Shown here one piece after another: positions 1 through 8,944 of a DNA stretch of 64,000 bases. The translations under genes and the position numbers were made by a program. Source of the DNA: Amycolatopsis lurida (GTDB taxonomy: Bacteria > Actinomycetota > Actinomycetes > Mycobacteriales > Pseudonocardiaceae); NCBI RefSeq assembly GCF_900105055.1, contig NZ_FNTA01000004.1, positions 558,001 to 622,000 on the forward strand, in the 5' to 3' direction. The notes beneath the pieces are model-generated. The model ran no database searches, was not told the DNA's origin, and was given only the letters and a program-made list of their open reading frames with translations. How positions within the stretch are numbered: position 1 is the stretch's first letter; each line of letters opens with the position of its first letter.

Positions 1-610
1 AGGTTTTCGCCGCGTGTTCGAGCTGTGCGACCGCGGCGCCGGTTCCCCAGTTGGCCGCCGTTCCGTTCCCGTCCGGGTCTTGATCGCACAGCCCTTGGCC
101 GAAGTCGGGATAATCGTGATGCCAGACGAGGTTCTTCCACGTGGTGGGCCCGGCGACACCGTCCACGGCGATGCCGGCGTGCTCCTGGAAGCCGCGGACC
201 GCCGTGGCCGTCGCCGCGTCGAATCGCCCGCTCACCGGCAGGTTCAGCCTGCGTTTGGCGTTCAGTCCCAGTTGAAGCGCTTTGACCGCCTCGCCGCTGT
301 CGCCCGCCCGGACCGTGGGCGCCAGGGCGGCCCAGGTCTTCGGTCCCGCGATGCCGTCCACTCCGAGGGCTTGGGCGGTCTGGAAAGTGCGGACGGCCGC
401 GACCGTGGCGGAGTCGAAGATACCGGAGGCGGGTACCGCGTGCCCGTGATGGACGAGGAGATGCTGGATCGCCAGCACCTCCACGCCCCGGTTTCCGCCG
501 CTCTGGGTGTGGAAGAAGGCGTTTCCGTACGCCTGGGCCGGTGTCACGGTGAGGATCGCCGAACCGGCCGACAGCACCAGGACGGCGAGCGCCGCCGCTA
601 ATCTGCGCAT
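1..610 (-). CDS. Secreted peptidoglycan-binding protein, MepA-like (C-terminus beyond window)
   Basis: The minus-strand frame is open to the window edge, so the C-terminus is missing. It starts at an ATG at 610 with GGAGAA just upstream. The first 27 or so residues are a signal peptide (MRRLAAALAVLVLSAG, cleavage near AQA). Two PG_binding_1 repeats follow, each ending in the hallmark DGIAGPKTW / DGVAGPTTW. The last visible stretch (NWGTGAAVAQLEHAA) resembles the lead-in to penicillin-insensitive murein endopeptidase (MepA-like) domains of actinomycete secreted proteins; this is an inference because the catalytic part is not visible. Likely role: cell-wall remodelling outside the cell. Codon 4 is TTA, a rare leucine codon read by the bldA tRNA in streptomycetes, so translation may be development-dependent. 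Confidence 0.75.
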   Translation of the reverse strand, partial: MRRLAAALAVLVLSAGSAILTVTPAQAYGNAFFHTQSGGNRGVEVLAIQHLLVHHGHAVPASGIFDSATVAAVRTFQTAQALGVDGIAGPKTWAALAPTVRAGDSGEAVKALQLGLNAKRRLNLPVSGRFDAATATAVRGFQEHAGIAVDGVAGPTTWKNLVWHHDYPDFGQGLCDQDPDGNGTAANWGTGAAVAQLEHAAKT

Positions 611-636
611 GGGATTCTCCGGATTTCGCAGTGGTT

Positions 637-1554
637 TCAGTAGGAACAGCCCGAGGTGGGCAGGCTCGACGGTGCCGGAGGCGCAACGCCGTCGTAGATC
701 GCCAGCAGCAGCCGCTGCGGGCAATGGCTGGTCGAGCCGATCTTGATGCCGAAATGCAGATGCGGCCCCGTCGAGTTCCCGGTGTTCCCGGTGTAGCCGA
801 TGAGCTGGCCCGCCTGGACGGTCGCCCCGGACGCCACGGCGTGCTGGGAGAAATGGCAGTAGACGAAGCGAGCCCCGTTGGCGGTCAGCACCACACCCCG
901 GCCGCAGGAGCTGTCGTTGACCAGCGCCACCGTCCCGGCGGTGACCGCGAGGGCACGGGTGCCCGAGCCGACCGGCAGATCGATCGCCGGGTAGTCGTGG
1001 TGCGGATCGTCGTACTCACCGCGCGGCAGTGCGGTACGCGGGAGCGGGAGCGACCAGCCCGCGACGGAGGGGGTCCCGCCGATGAGCCACTGCCACGTGG
1101 TGGCGTCGACGAGCGACGTCGCGGGAAGTCCGTGCTTGGTCTTGAAGTCCGTCACCGCGGTCGCGGTGCTCGCCGCGAATGTACCGTCCGGTCTGACCTG
1201 GTAACCGTGGCGCGCCAGCTGGTGTTGCGCCCCCTTCACCGCCTCGCCGGTCGCGCCGTTGTCGAGGTTCATCACCAGCTTGCCCCAGGTCTTGGGGCCC
1301 ACGATGCCGTCGGCCGTCAGTCCCTGTGCGGTCTGGAACGCTTTCACCGCCGCCTGGGTCTTCGGGCCGACGATACCGTCGGCTTCGATCTGCGCGCCGC
1401 GCTGCCGGAGCAGGTACTGCGCCGATGTCACCTCCGGGCCGGTGGAGTCACCTGTCACCAACGGCCACGCCGGGGCGGGCGCAGCGTGCGCGGATCCCGC
1501 GCCGATCATCACCATGGCCACGACGGTGGCGAGAAAAGTCAGTAGGCGCCGCAT
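637..1554 (-). CDS. Secreted M23 (lysostaphin-type) endopeptidase with two peptidoglycan-binding repeats
   Basis: 305 residues. It has a signal peptide (to about residue 24, AHA) and two PG_binding_1 repeats (DGIVGPKTQ, DGIVGPKTWGKL) with a third, weaker one after them. The C-terminal metallopeptidase M23 domain shows the zinc motifs HxxxD (HDYPAID) and HxH (PHLHFG). M23 enzymes cut peptide cross-links in murein. The start is well supported by AAGGAGT upstream of the ATG. It lies in tandem with the MepA-like gene, 26 bp apart, so the two are probably co-transcribed, and it is divergent from the DUF1906 gene at 1700. The final Cys-containing tail (SGCSY) is probably a disulfide partner. Function by family; substrate not shown. 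Confidence 0.85.
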   Translation of the reverse strand: MRRLLTFLATVVAMVMIGAGSAHAAPAPAWPLVTGDSTGPEVTSAQYLLRQRGAQIEADGIVGPKTQAAVKAFQTAQGLTADGIVGPKTWGKLVMNLDNGATGEAVKGAQHQLARHGYQVRPDGTFAASTATAVTDFKTKHGLPATSLVDATTWQWLIGGTPSVAGWSLPLPRTALPRGEYDDPHHDYPAIDLPVGSGTRALAVTAGTVALVNDSSCGRGVVLTANGARFVYCHFSQHAVASGATVQAGQLIGYTGNTGNSTGPHLHFGIKIGSTSHCPQRLLLAIYDGVAPPAPSSLPTSGCSY

Positions 1555-1699
1555 GACACTCCTTGTTCGTGCAGGTACGGAGCCGGAACCCTAGAACGCG
1601 GATTCCTTGCGCTGGAAGCCTTTCCACGGGCACGAAAACGCTTCCGGCGCCCGGTCGCGCGCCGATAACCTCCCGCCTTCGATTCCGGGAGGAGAACCG

Positions 1700-3394
1700 A
1701 TGAAACGAATCCGGCGGGCAGGCGCCACCGCACTCGCGGTCGCGCTGCTGTCCCTCGTGACCCCGGCGGCCGATGCCGCCACGGGCTCGCGCACCGTCAC
1801 CTACCACGGCTACCAGCTCGACGTTCCCGACGGCTGGCGGGTGGTCGACCTGGCGGCCGCGCCGGGCACCTGCGTCCGGTTCGACTCCGAGACCGTCTAC
1901 TTGGGACACCAGACCCAGGAACCGGACTGTCCGGCGAAACTCGTCGGCCGCACGGCGGGTCTGGTGATCGAACCACTCGCGGACCTGACACCCGAACAGG
2001 TTCCCGGCGGCGTGGAGACCGCGCCGCCGGGGACGGCCACCCCACCGCCCGGGACTCCTTCCCGCGAAGGGACCATCCGGGTCGCCGTCCCGGACGCCGG
2101 CGTACTGATCACCGCGGGCCACACCGGCGCGACCGAACGGACGGTGCGGGCAGCGCTGGCCGGCGCGCGTCTGGTCGCAGGCGGTGCGCGTGCCGTCCTT
2201 CCCGCGAGACCGGCAAGGGCGGCCGCGGCGGCGCCGATCGTGGCGCCCGGGACCTTCCAGGGCAAGGGATTCGAAACCTGCGCCGCACCGGCCCAGGCCA
2301 CGATGGACGCCTGGCGAGCCTCTCCGTACCGGGCCGTCGGCATCTACAGCAGTGGTGACCTCCGTGCCTGCGCGCAGCCCAATCTCACCCCGGCGTGGGT
2401 GGCGAACCAGGCGGCCCGCGGCTGGCGCTTCATCCTCACCGACGTCGGCAGACAGGCCCCGTGCACCGGATACCGGCTGAAGATGTCCCATGATCCCGCG
2501 ATCGCCCGGCAGCAGGGCCGGGACGCCGCGGCGAGCGCGATCGCGGCCAACACCGCGCTCGGTTTCGGCGCGGGCAGTGTGATCTACAGCGACATCGAGG
2601 GCTACTCGTCCACGGCGGCGTGCAAAGCCGGCGTGCTGTCCTACGTCAGCGGCTGGACCGAAGCACTGCACGCGAAGGGCTGGCTTTCCGGCGTCTACAC
2701 CAGCGCCGGATCAGGGATCAAGGACTTGGCCAGCGCCTACACGAACACCTCGTACATCAGACCCGACCACATCTGGTTCGCCTGGTGGAACGACAAGGCC
2801 GACACCGACACCGGCTCCTACGCCCCGAACACCTACTGGGCGAATCATCAGCGGATCCACCAGTACGCCGGTGAGGTCGCCGAAACCTGGGGCGGGGTGA
2901 GGATCCCTGGTATCGACCGTGACTACCTGGACGTCGGGCCGGGCACGACGCTGCCGTGTGACACGGTGAGCCTCGACTTCACCGCGTACCCGCGAATCGC
3001 CTCGGGCGCGACCGGGAACCCGGTCAAGGCGGCGCAATGCCTCTTGTCGGCCACCGGACGGCCGACAGGCACCTTCGACGAAGCGACGGTGTCCGCCACC
3101 AAGGCGTTCCAGCAGGCTCACGGGCTCACCGCGACCGGTGAGATCGAAGCGCGCACGTGGACCGCGCTACTGTCCACAGGGGACACACCCACCCTGCGGC
3201 CGGGGGCGACCGGCGCCGCGGTGAACCGCCTGCAACGAGCGCTCACCGCCGCCTCGGGCAAGACCCTCGCCATCGACGGCGCGTTCGGGCCGAACACCGA
3301 AAAGGCGGTCCGCGACTACCAGAGCTCCCGCGGGCTCGGTGTCGACGGCGTGGTCGGTCAGGCCACCTGGGGCGCGCTGCAGGCCGGCCGGTGA
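1700..3394 (+). CDS. Secreted DUF1906 (GH25-like) protein with two peptidoglycan-binding repeats
   Basis: 564 residues from the ATG at 1700, chosen because GGAGGAG lies 5 nt upstream and a signal peptide (ends near ADA) follows at once; the frame is open further upstream but without an SD. After a roughly 170-residue N-terminal region comes a DUF1906 glycoside-hydrolase-like domain (KGFETCAAPAQATMDAW, YSDIEGYS, ending near GIDRDYLD), a TIM-barrel fold related to GH25 lysozymes. Two PG_binding_1 repeats close the protein (ATGEIEARTW, DGVVGQATWGAL). Paired cysteines suggest extracellular disulfides. Probable role: hydrolysis of murein or another cell-wall glycan; enzymatic activity of DUF1906 is not firmly established. 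Confidence 0.8.
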   Translation: MKRIRRAGATALAVALLSLVTPAADAATGSRTVTYHGYQLDVPDGWRVVDLAAAPGTCVRFDSETVYLGHQTQEPDCPAKLVGRTAGLVIEPLADLTPEQVPGGVETAPPGTATPPPGTPSREGTIRVAVPDAGVLITAGHTGATERTVRAALAGARLVAGGARAVLPARPARAAAAAPIVAPGTFQGKGFETCAAPAQATMDAWRASPYRAVGIYSSGDLRACAQPNLTPAWVANQAARGWRFILTDVGRQAPCTGYRLKMSHDPAIARQQGRDAAASAIAANTALGFGAGSVIYSDIEGYSSTAACKAGVLSYVSGWTEALHAKGWLSGVYTSAGSGIKDLASAYTNTSYIRPDHIWFAWWNDKADTDTGSYAPNTYWANHQRIHQYAGEVAETWGGVRIPGIDRDYLDVGPGTTLPCDTVSLDFTAYPRIASGATGNPVKAAQCLLSATGRPTGTFDEATVSATKAFQQAHGLTATGEIEARTWTALLSTGDTPTLRPGATGAAVNRLQRALTAASGKTLAIDGAFGPNTEKAVRDYQSSRGLGVDGVVGQATWGALQAGR

Positions 3395-3468
3395 GCGTCG
3401 TGCCGGACCTTTTCACTCAGGCGAAAACGATTGTCCACGCTCGCTCCCGCTTCCTACCGTCGTCCGTC

Positions 3469-5070
3469 GTGGCGAACAAATGGTTTCCCGTACTGGCGGC
3501 CGCGGCCGCATTGACCTTCGTGACCTCTCCCGCGACGGCCGCGCCGGCACCCGCGGCACTCCCGGGCATCCCGCAGGCGGACGTGAACGGCGACGGCATC
3601 GCCGACCTCGTGCTGTCCACTGGAGCACGGCTGACCTACAGCGGTGACACCTCCCTCCGTCCCCACGATCTCGGCGGCTCGGTGCTGGTGGTGCCCGGCG
3701 GGACCATCCCGCCCGGTGCCCCCTCGGCACTGGTCAACCAGAACACCGCCGGCGTCGGGCTCGGCATGGAGGCCTCCGACAAGTTCGGCGCCGCGCTCGC
3801 GACCGGCGACTTCAACCGGGACGGGCTGGCCGACGTCGCGATCGGCAACCCGGGCGAATCGGTCGGCGGCCTGGCGAACGCCGGCACGGTCAGCGTCCTC
3901 TACGGCCAGCGCACGGCGCCCTATCTCCGTGCTCTTCCGGGGGCGCTCGGGACGATCAACCAGGACACCGCGGACGTGCCGGGGGCGATGGAGGCCGGTG
4001 ACCTGTTCGGAGCCTCCCTGGCGACCGGCGACTTCAACGGGGACGGTTACGCCGACCTCGGGATCGGGTCACCGGGTGAGGCGATCGAGACGAAGGCACG
4101 CGCCGGCGCGGTGTGGATCCTCTACGGCGGCGGCGCCGGGCTCACCGCGCGGAACGCGATCGCGTTCAACCAGGACGACCCGGATCTGGCCGGGGCGTCC
4201 GAAGCGGGAGACCTGATGGGCTGGGCGCTGGCCGCCGGAGACGTCACCGGCGACAAACGCGACGACCTCGCCGTGGTCTCCTCGGGTGAGGTGATCACCG
4301 GGACCGCGAACGCCTGGGGGTCGGTCCACCTGCTGCACGGCTCGGCGAGCGGGCTCTCCGCCAACGCGTCCTCCTACATCAGCGTGGGCAACGCGGCCAC
4401 CGACGGAAAATGGCGGGGCGCGGTCATCGGCCGCTTCCACGGCGGCGCCAACGCCGACCTGGTCGTCCAGGCCGACCGTCGTCGCGGCGGCCCGGCCGGG
4501 TCGGGAGCGCTCGTCTCCGTGCGGGGCGGGAACGCCGGGCTGACCACCGCGGTCGAGGTGATCGACCAGTCCGGTGACGCGATCCCGGGAAGCCCGGAGG
4601 CCAACGACTACTTCGGCGGCTCCCTCGCGGTCGGCGACCTCGACGGCGACACCGTCGACGACCTGGCCGTCGGAATCCCGAAGGAGGACAACCGCACCGG
4701 CGCGCTGTGCCTGCTGCGCGGCGGCGCGAGCGGGTTGTCGTCCTTCCCCGCCACCGCGGTCGGTGAGAACACCGCGCCGGTCAACGCCGGCGCGGCCGTG
4801 GGCGAGGGTTTCGGATACGGCCTGCGGATCCTCGACATCACCGGTGACGGCAAACCGGAACTGACCGTCTCGGCTCCCTGGGAGGACGGCGGTCCGCAGA
4901 CCGGGGCGATGTTCGTACTGAACACCGGGCCGGCGGGCAACGCGCTCACGGTGACCGCGGCACGCAAGCTCACCCGCGCCCAGATCGGCACGCCGACCGC
5001 TTTCGGCCCCGGGGCCCCGTTCGCGGGCAACTCCGCCGTACTGGACGACAACCTGGAAACACCTAAGTAG
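3469..5070 (+). CDS. Secreted FG-GAP repeat (integrin alpha-like beta-propeller) protein
   Basis: About 533 residues from a GTG at 3469, chosen because it gives a clean signal peptide (VANKWFPVLAAAAALTF, AxA near ATAAPA). The frame is open upstream through a GTG at 3391 that overlaps the previous stop. The mature protein is a row of FG-GAP/VCBS repeats with calcium-binding DxNxDGxxD loops (DVNGDGIAD, DFNRDGLAD, DFNGDGYAD, DLDGDTVDD, DITGDGKPE), spaced about 60-70 residues, consistent with a seven-bladed propeller. Such proteins bind partners or ligands outside the cell and are not usually catalytic. It precedes phoD by 10 bp, so co-expression is likely. Confidence 0.82.
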   Translation: MANKWFPVLAAAAALTFVTSPATAAPAPAALPGIPQADVNGDGIADLVLSTGARLTYSGDTSLRPHDLGGSVLVVPGGTIPPGAPSALVNQNTAGVGLGMEASDKFGAALATGDFNRDGLADVAIGNPGESVGGLANAGTVSVLYGQRTAPYLRALPGALGTINQDTADVPGAMEAGDLFGASLATGDFNGDGYADLGIGSPGEAIETKARAGAVWILYGGGAGLTARNAIAFNQDDPDLAGASEAGDLMGWALAAGDVTGDKRDDLAVVSSGEVITGTANAWGSVHLLHGSASGLSANASSYISVGNAATDGKWRGAVIGRFHGGANADLVVQADRRRGGPAGSGALVSVRGGNAGLTTAVEVIDQSGDAIPGSPEANDYFGGSLAVGDLDGDTVDDLAVGIPKEDNRTGALCLLRGGASGLSSFPATAVGENTAPVNAGAAVGEGFGYGLRILDITGDGKPELTVSAPWEDGGPQTGAMFVLNTGPAGNALTVTAARKLTRAQIGTPTAFGPGAPFAGNSAVLDDNLETPK

Positions 5071-5080
5071 GGATGGGGAA

Positions 5081-6607
5081 ATGAGCAAGTTCAACCGACG
5101 GACCTTCGTCTTCGGTACCGCCGTCACCGTGGGGGCGGTGGCACTGGGCGGCCGGGCGAGCGCCGCACTGCCCTACCCGTTCAAACTCGGCGTCGCGTCG
5201 GGTGATCCGCTGCCCGACGGTGTCGTGCTGTGGACCAGGCTCGCGCCGGACCCGCTGAAGAACGGCAACGGCGGGATGCCGACCACGGCGACCGCGGTGG
5301 ACTGGGAGGTCGCGACCGACGACAAGTTCACGAACGTGGTCAGGAACGGCCAGTTCACCGCCGTATACGCCGACGCGCACTCGGTGCACGTCGAGGTCAG
5401 CGGGCTGCAACCGGACTACGAGTACTACTACCGGTTCCGCGCCGCCGGGCACATCTCACCCGTCGGCCGTACCCGGACCGCTCCCGCGTTCGACACGTTC
5501 GGACGCGACCTGTTGATGGCCTTCACTTCGTGCGCGCATTACGAAGACGGTTTCTACACCGTGTACCGGCGCATGGCCGAGGAGCGTCCCGGCCTGATCC
5601 TGCATCTCGGTGACTACATCTACGAAACCAGCAACAAGGAAGACGGCAGCCGTCCCCGGTATCACAAGAACAAGGACGAACTCACCGAGATCGGCCACTA
5701 CCGGCAGCGGTACGCGGAATACAAGATGGACGCGGATCTCCAGGCCGCGCACGCCGTCGCCCCCTGGCTGGTCGTCCCGGACGATCACGAGGTCGAGAAC
5801 AACTACGCCGGGGACCATCGGGACAACAACAAGCCCACTTTGCCCAAGGGCTGGGACCAGCGCCGAGCGGACGCGTACAAGGCCTACTACGAGAACATGC
5901 CGCTCCGGGGTGGCGCCAAGCCGAACGGGCACAGGATCCAGCTGTACCGGCGCGTGCGCTGGGGGAAGCTCGCCACCTTCCACATGCTCGACACCCGCCA
6001 GTACCGGAGCGACCAGGCGTGCGGCGACGGCTGGAAGTACTGCCCCGAAGCCGGTGAACCGTCGCGGAGCCTGCCCGGTATCGCGCAGGAGAACTGGCTG
6101 CTGGACGGCTTGTCCCAGCGGCAGGGGACCTGGGACGTGATCGGTCAGCAGGTGTTCTTCGCCCGGCGGGTGGACCCGCAGGGCGCGTCCGGAATGGACG
6201 GCTGGGACGGCTACCCCGCTTCCCGTGACCGCCTCCAGAAGGGCTGGGTCCAGCGCGGTGTCCGCAACCCGGTGGTCCTCACCGGTGACGTGCACCGCGC
6301 CTGGGCGAACGAACTCAAGGCGGACTACACCAATCCGGGCTCGCCGGTCGTCGGCACCGAACTCGTCACCAGCTCGGTCTCCTCCGGCGGCGACGGCGCG
6401 AAAGCCGGCGGTGTCCCCAACCAGGCCGAGAACCCGCACCTCAAGTTCTACTCCCAATACCGGGGTTACGTCCGGACGAAACTGAGCCAGGCCAAGATGG
6501 ACGTCGACTTCCGTTACGTCGAGCAGGTCACCGTGCGCAACAAGGCGGCCTTGACGGCGCGTTCGTACGTGATCGAGGAAGGCCGTCCGGGTTTGCAGTC
6601 CCCGTGA
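5081..6607 (+). CDS. phoD: Alkaline phosphatase/phosphodiesterase PhoD family, Tat-exported
   Basis: 508 residues. The N-terminus is a twin-arginine signal (NRRTFVFGTAVTVGAVALGG, AxA near residue 30). An N-terminal fibronectin-like PhoD_N domain (LGVASGDPLPDGVVLWTRL) is followed by the metallophosphatase domain with metal-ligand motifs (FTSCAHYE, LGDYIYE, PDDHEVENN, LTGDVHRAW). PhoD enzymes hydrolyse phosphodiesters, including teichoic-acid polymers, with calcium and iron. Length and motif order match the family. It follows the FG-GAP gene closely and ends just before a strong hairpin. No PHO box was identified by eye. Confidence 0.93.
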   Translation: MSKFNRRTFVFGTAVTVGAVALGGRASAALPYPFKLGVASGDPLPDGVVLWTRLAPDPLKNGNGGMPTTATAVDWEVATDDKFTNVVRNGQFTAVYADAHSVHVEVSGLQPDYEYYYRFRAAGHISPVGRTRTAPAFDTFGRDLLMAFTSCAHYEDGFYTVYRRMAEERPGLILHLGDYIYETSNKEDGSRPRYHKNKDELTEIGHYRQRYAEYKMDADLQAAHAVAPWLVVPDDHEVENNYAGDHRDNNKPTLPKGWDQRRADAYKAYYENMPLRGGAKPNGHRIQLYRRVRWGKLATFHMLDTRQYRSDQACGDGWKYCPEAGEPSRSLPGIAQENWLLDGLSQRQGTWDVIGQQVFFARRVDPQGASGMDGWDGYPASRDRLQKGWVQRGVRNPVVLTGDVHRAWANELKADYTNPGSPVVGTELVTSSVSSGGDGAKAGGVPNQAENPHLKFYSQYRGYVRTKLSQAKMDVDFRYVEQVTVRNKAALTARSYVIEEGRPGLQSP

Positions 6608-6612
6608 CCGGT

Positions 6613-6655
6613 GTCCGGGGCCCGGCCGTGAACCTCTCGCGACCGGGCCCCGGAC
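6613..6655. terminator. Strong GC hairpin between convergent genes
   Basis: A perfect 13-bp inverted repeat (GTCCGGGGCCCGG at 6613-6625, its complement at 6643-6655) with a 17-nt loop. It lies between the stop of phoD and the stop of the convergent regulator, so it can terminate both. No U-tract, as is usual in actinomycetes. Confidence 0.75.
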
Positions 6656-6657
6656 GC

Positions 6658-7620
6658 TCAGCCTTCCGCCAGGAGCGCGAGGCCGAGTGGGGTGATCGAA
6701 TGCAGCACGGACTGCCCGATCTGGCGGCTGGTGATCAGACCGGCGGCGCGCAGGGTGGCGGCCTGCTGGCTCGCCGTCGGGAGACTGGTCTTCGTCCGGG
6801 AAGCCACTTCGGTGGTGGTCCCGGGACGCTCCCCGATGACCTCGAGGACCCTGGCCCGGGTCCGGCCGAGCAGGGACGTCAGCGGCCGGTGCGCCGCTTC
6901 GTTCGCCGACCAGCCCACCTTGTGTTCGATCGGATACACCAGGGTCGGTTCGAGCTCGCCGTCCAAGAAGGTCGTCGGCAGTCCCCAGCAGAAGAAGGAC
7001 GGCGCGAGACACAGCCCCCGCCCGTCCAGGCGCAGTTCGTGTTCGACCGGATAGTCCAGCTCCAGAACGGGATAGGTCCACCGCGCCGAGGGGTGCACCT
7101 GGGCGAGCAGGGACTCGCATCCCTCCTCGGTCATCGTCTTCACTTGCCTGGCGCGTACCTGCTCGACCCGGCCGCACACCCGCACCCAATACGGGGCGAG
7201 GCAGGCCGTGAAATACCGCTCGACCGAGTCGGCGAGCCGGGTGAGCGTCTCCGGTCTGCCCTCGGCGAGGCCGGTGGTCCACGAGGGGAGCCGCCGGGTC
7301 CCGGCGAGTACGGCCAGATCGGCCCGAAGTCGCTTCCTCGGGGTTCGGCGCAGCGCTTCGAGCCCCTCCGCCAACGAGAGGTTTCGCAGCGTCGGGGTGA
7401 GGAAATCGACGGCGTAGCCGGATTGGGAGGCGAGGTCGGCCAGCGGCCGGGTGGTGAGGTTTGCCGCCTTCGCAACCGATCTTCGCCACTCTTCGAAGAA
7501 GATCCCGCCTTCGCGGCCGCGCAGCCGGTACATGCTCAGCAGGACTTCCCACATCGGCTGCGGTGCCGCACTGATCCTGGTCCTGGCGAGGTCTTCGGGT
7601 GTGAAATGGATTCTCAGCAC
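6658..7620 (-). CDS. ArsR-like winged-helix transcriptional regulator (DUF5937 type)
   Basis: 320 residues from a GTG at 7620. This start is chosen because family members begin with (M)LRIHFTPEDLARTRIS; 32 more codons are open upstream but look non-coding. The N-terminal roughly 240 residues match DUF5937, a domain of unknown ligand, and the last 70 form an ArsR/MarR-like winged helix (RTRARVLEVIGERPGTTTEV, SLPTASQQAATLRAAGLI). Such proteins are DNA-binding repressors or activators in actinomycetes. Target unknown. It is divergent from the NlpC/P60-like gene at 7914 with a 293-bp gap in which any shared operator would lie. Confidence 0.8.
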   Translation of the reverse strand: MLRIHFTPEDLARTRISAAPQPMWEVLLSMYRLRGREGGIFFEEWRRSVAKAANLTTRPLADLASQSGYAVDFLTPTLRNLSLAEGLEALRRTPRKRLRADLAVLAGTRRLPSWTTGLAEGRPETLTRLADSVERYFTACLAPYWVRVCGRVEQVRARQVKTMTEEGCESLLAQVHPSARWTYPVLELDYPVEHELRLDGRGLCLAPSFFCWGLPTTFLDGELEPTLVYPIEHKVGWSANEAAHRPLTSLLGRTRARVLEVIGERPGTTTEVASRTKTSLPTASQQAATLRAAGLITSRQIGQSVLHSITPLGLALLAEG

Positions 7621-7913
7621 GGCCGTCTCCCACGACAACCGTGCTCCCACCGGTCGGGAACAAGCACGAACGACAAGACATACCCCCTGGAATGAATCCC
7701 CATGCCACCAGGCCACCGGACGGACACACGGCTACTGGCAGTCCCCCTTGCGCCGTTCGATGTTAGGGGATCCACGGCGTGCTCGACACCGCTGAAGGCA
7801 CAAATACCGCACAAGACCGGTTCCGCCTACCACCAGGGTTGACCCGCTGAACACCCCTTTGGGGCAGCCGAAAACCTTTGCCTCGCACGGCCGGGTCCTC
7901 CGATGCTGAACGC

Positions 7914-8912
7914 ATGCGAACCACAGCCGCGAGCGTCCTCGCCGCCGTATTGGTCCTTTGTGGACTTCTCCAGCCGGTATCCCGGCTCGCCCATGCGGAA
8001 CCGGATCTCCACACCACCGGGCATCCCACCGCCGACTTGAAACCGACCCGCGACGACATCCTGACCAGAGCGAAGAGCTGGCTCGACGAGCGGGTGCCCT
8101 ACAGCCAGGAAGCGAAGCACACCAACCAGTACGGCACCTACCGGCAGGACTGCTCCGGCTACGTGTCGATGGCCTGGGGTCTCAAGACCGCTCGCTGGAC
8201 GGGCGACATCATGCAGGTCGCCACCCGGATCGACAAGAAGAACCTCTTGCCGGGTGACAGTCTGTGGGTGCATTCCAGCGCCCACCAGCACATGGCACTG
8301 TTCATCCGGTGGGCGGACGCCGCGAAGACCCAGGCGGTGGTGTGGGAGGAGTACCGCTCCGGGACGGTCGCGTCACAGCGCACGTGGTCGGCCGATCGGA
8401 CGGCGGGTTTCACCGCGATCCGGTACCGCAACGTCGTCGAGGGCGACGCCAAGACCTGCGCGGCGGTGAGCCTGGACCATCCGCGCTATCCCGAGGTCGC
8501 CCCGGCCGCGACCGGGGCCCTGGTCAAGACCGCGCAGTGCTTGCTCGCCGCGGCCGGATTCCCCACCGGGGCGAACGGCCCCACCGGGACCTTCGACGCG
8601 ACGACCACCGACGCCACGAAACAGTTCCAGGCAAGCCTGGGCCTGCCGGCGCTCGGCAAGGTGGACTCGCACACCTGGACGGCGCTGCTGGCCCGCGGCA
8701 CCACCCCCCAGCTCCAGGACGGCGCCTCCGGAGACGCGGTGCTGCGTCTTCAGCGCGCCCTGAACGCCGCCCTCGACGCGGGACTCGAACTCGACGGCAG
8801 GTTCGGCCCGAACACGACAGCGGCGGTGAAGCGGTACCAGAGCGCGCAAGGGCTCTCCTCCGACGGAATCGCCGGGCCGAAGACCTGGGCCGCGTTGCAG
8901 GCCGGCAAATGA
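7914..8912 (+). CDS. Secreted NlpC/P60-like cell-wall hydrolase with two peptidoglycan-binding repeats
   Basis: 332 residues from the ATG at 7914, followed by a signal peptide (cleavage near AHA). The catalytic region (residues about 40-190) has the NlpC/P60-type Cys motif QDCSGYVSMAW, a later His (SAHQHMALFI) and the fold order of a papain-like amidase. Two PG_binding_1 repeats follow (GKVDSHTWTALLARG; DGIAGPKTWAALQ). Likely a gamma-D-Glu-diamino acid peptidase or amidase acting on murein. A 40-nt stretch in the repeat region (8660-8699) is identical to 9826-9865 in the next gene, indicating recent duplication or gene conversion of the binding module. Confidence 0.78.
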   Translation: MRTTAASVLAAVLVLCGLLQPVSRLAHAEPDLHTTGHPTADLKPTRDDILTRAKSWLDERVPYSQEAKHTNQYGTYRQDCSGYVSMAWGLKTARWTGDIMQVATRIDKKNLLPGDSLWVHSSAHQHMALFIRWADAAKTQAVVWEEYRSGTVASQRTWSADRTAGFTAIRYRNVVEGDAKTCAAVSLDHPRYPEVAPAATGALVKTAQCLLAAAGFPTGANGPTGTFDATTTDATKQFQASLGLPALGKVDSHTWTALLARGTTPQLQDGASGDAVLRLQRALNAALDAGLELDGRFGPNTTAAVKRYQSAQGLSSDGIAGPKTWAALQAGK

Positions 8913-8944
8913 GTAATCCACTGTGGACGGAAAAGAGGATCGCG

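Noticed and set aside
8264..8944. Upstream extension of the chitosanase frame over the preceding hydrolase gene
   Set aside because: It is a shadow of the NlpC/P60-like gene; the signal peptide and SD place the start at 8945.
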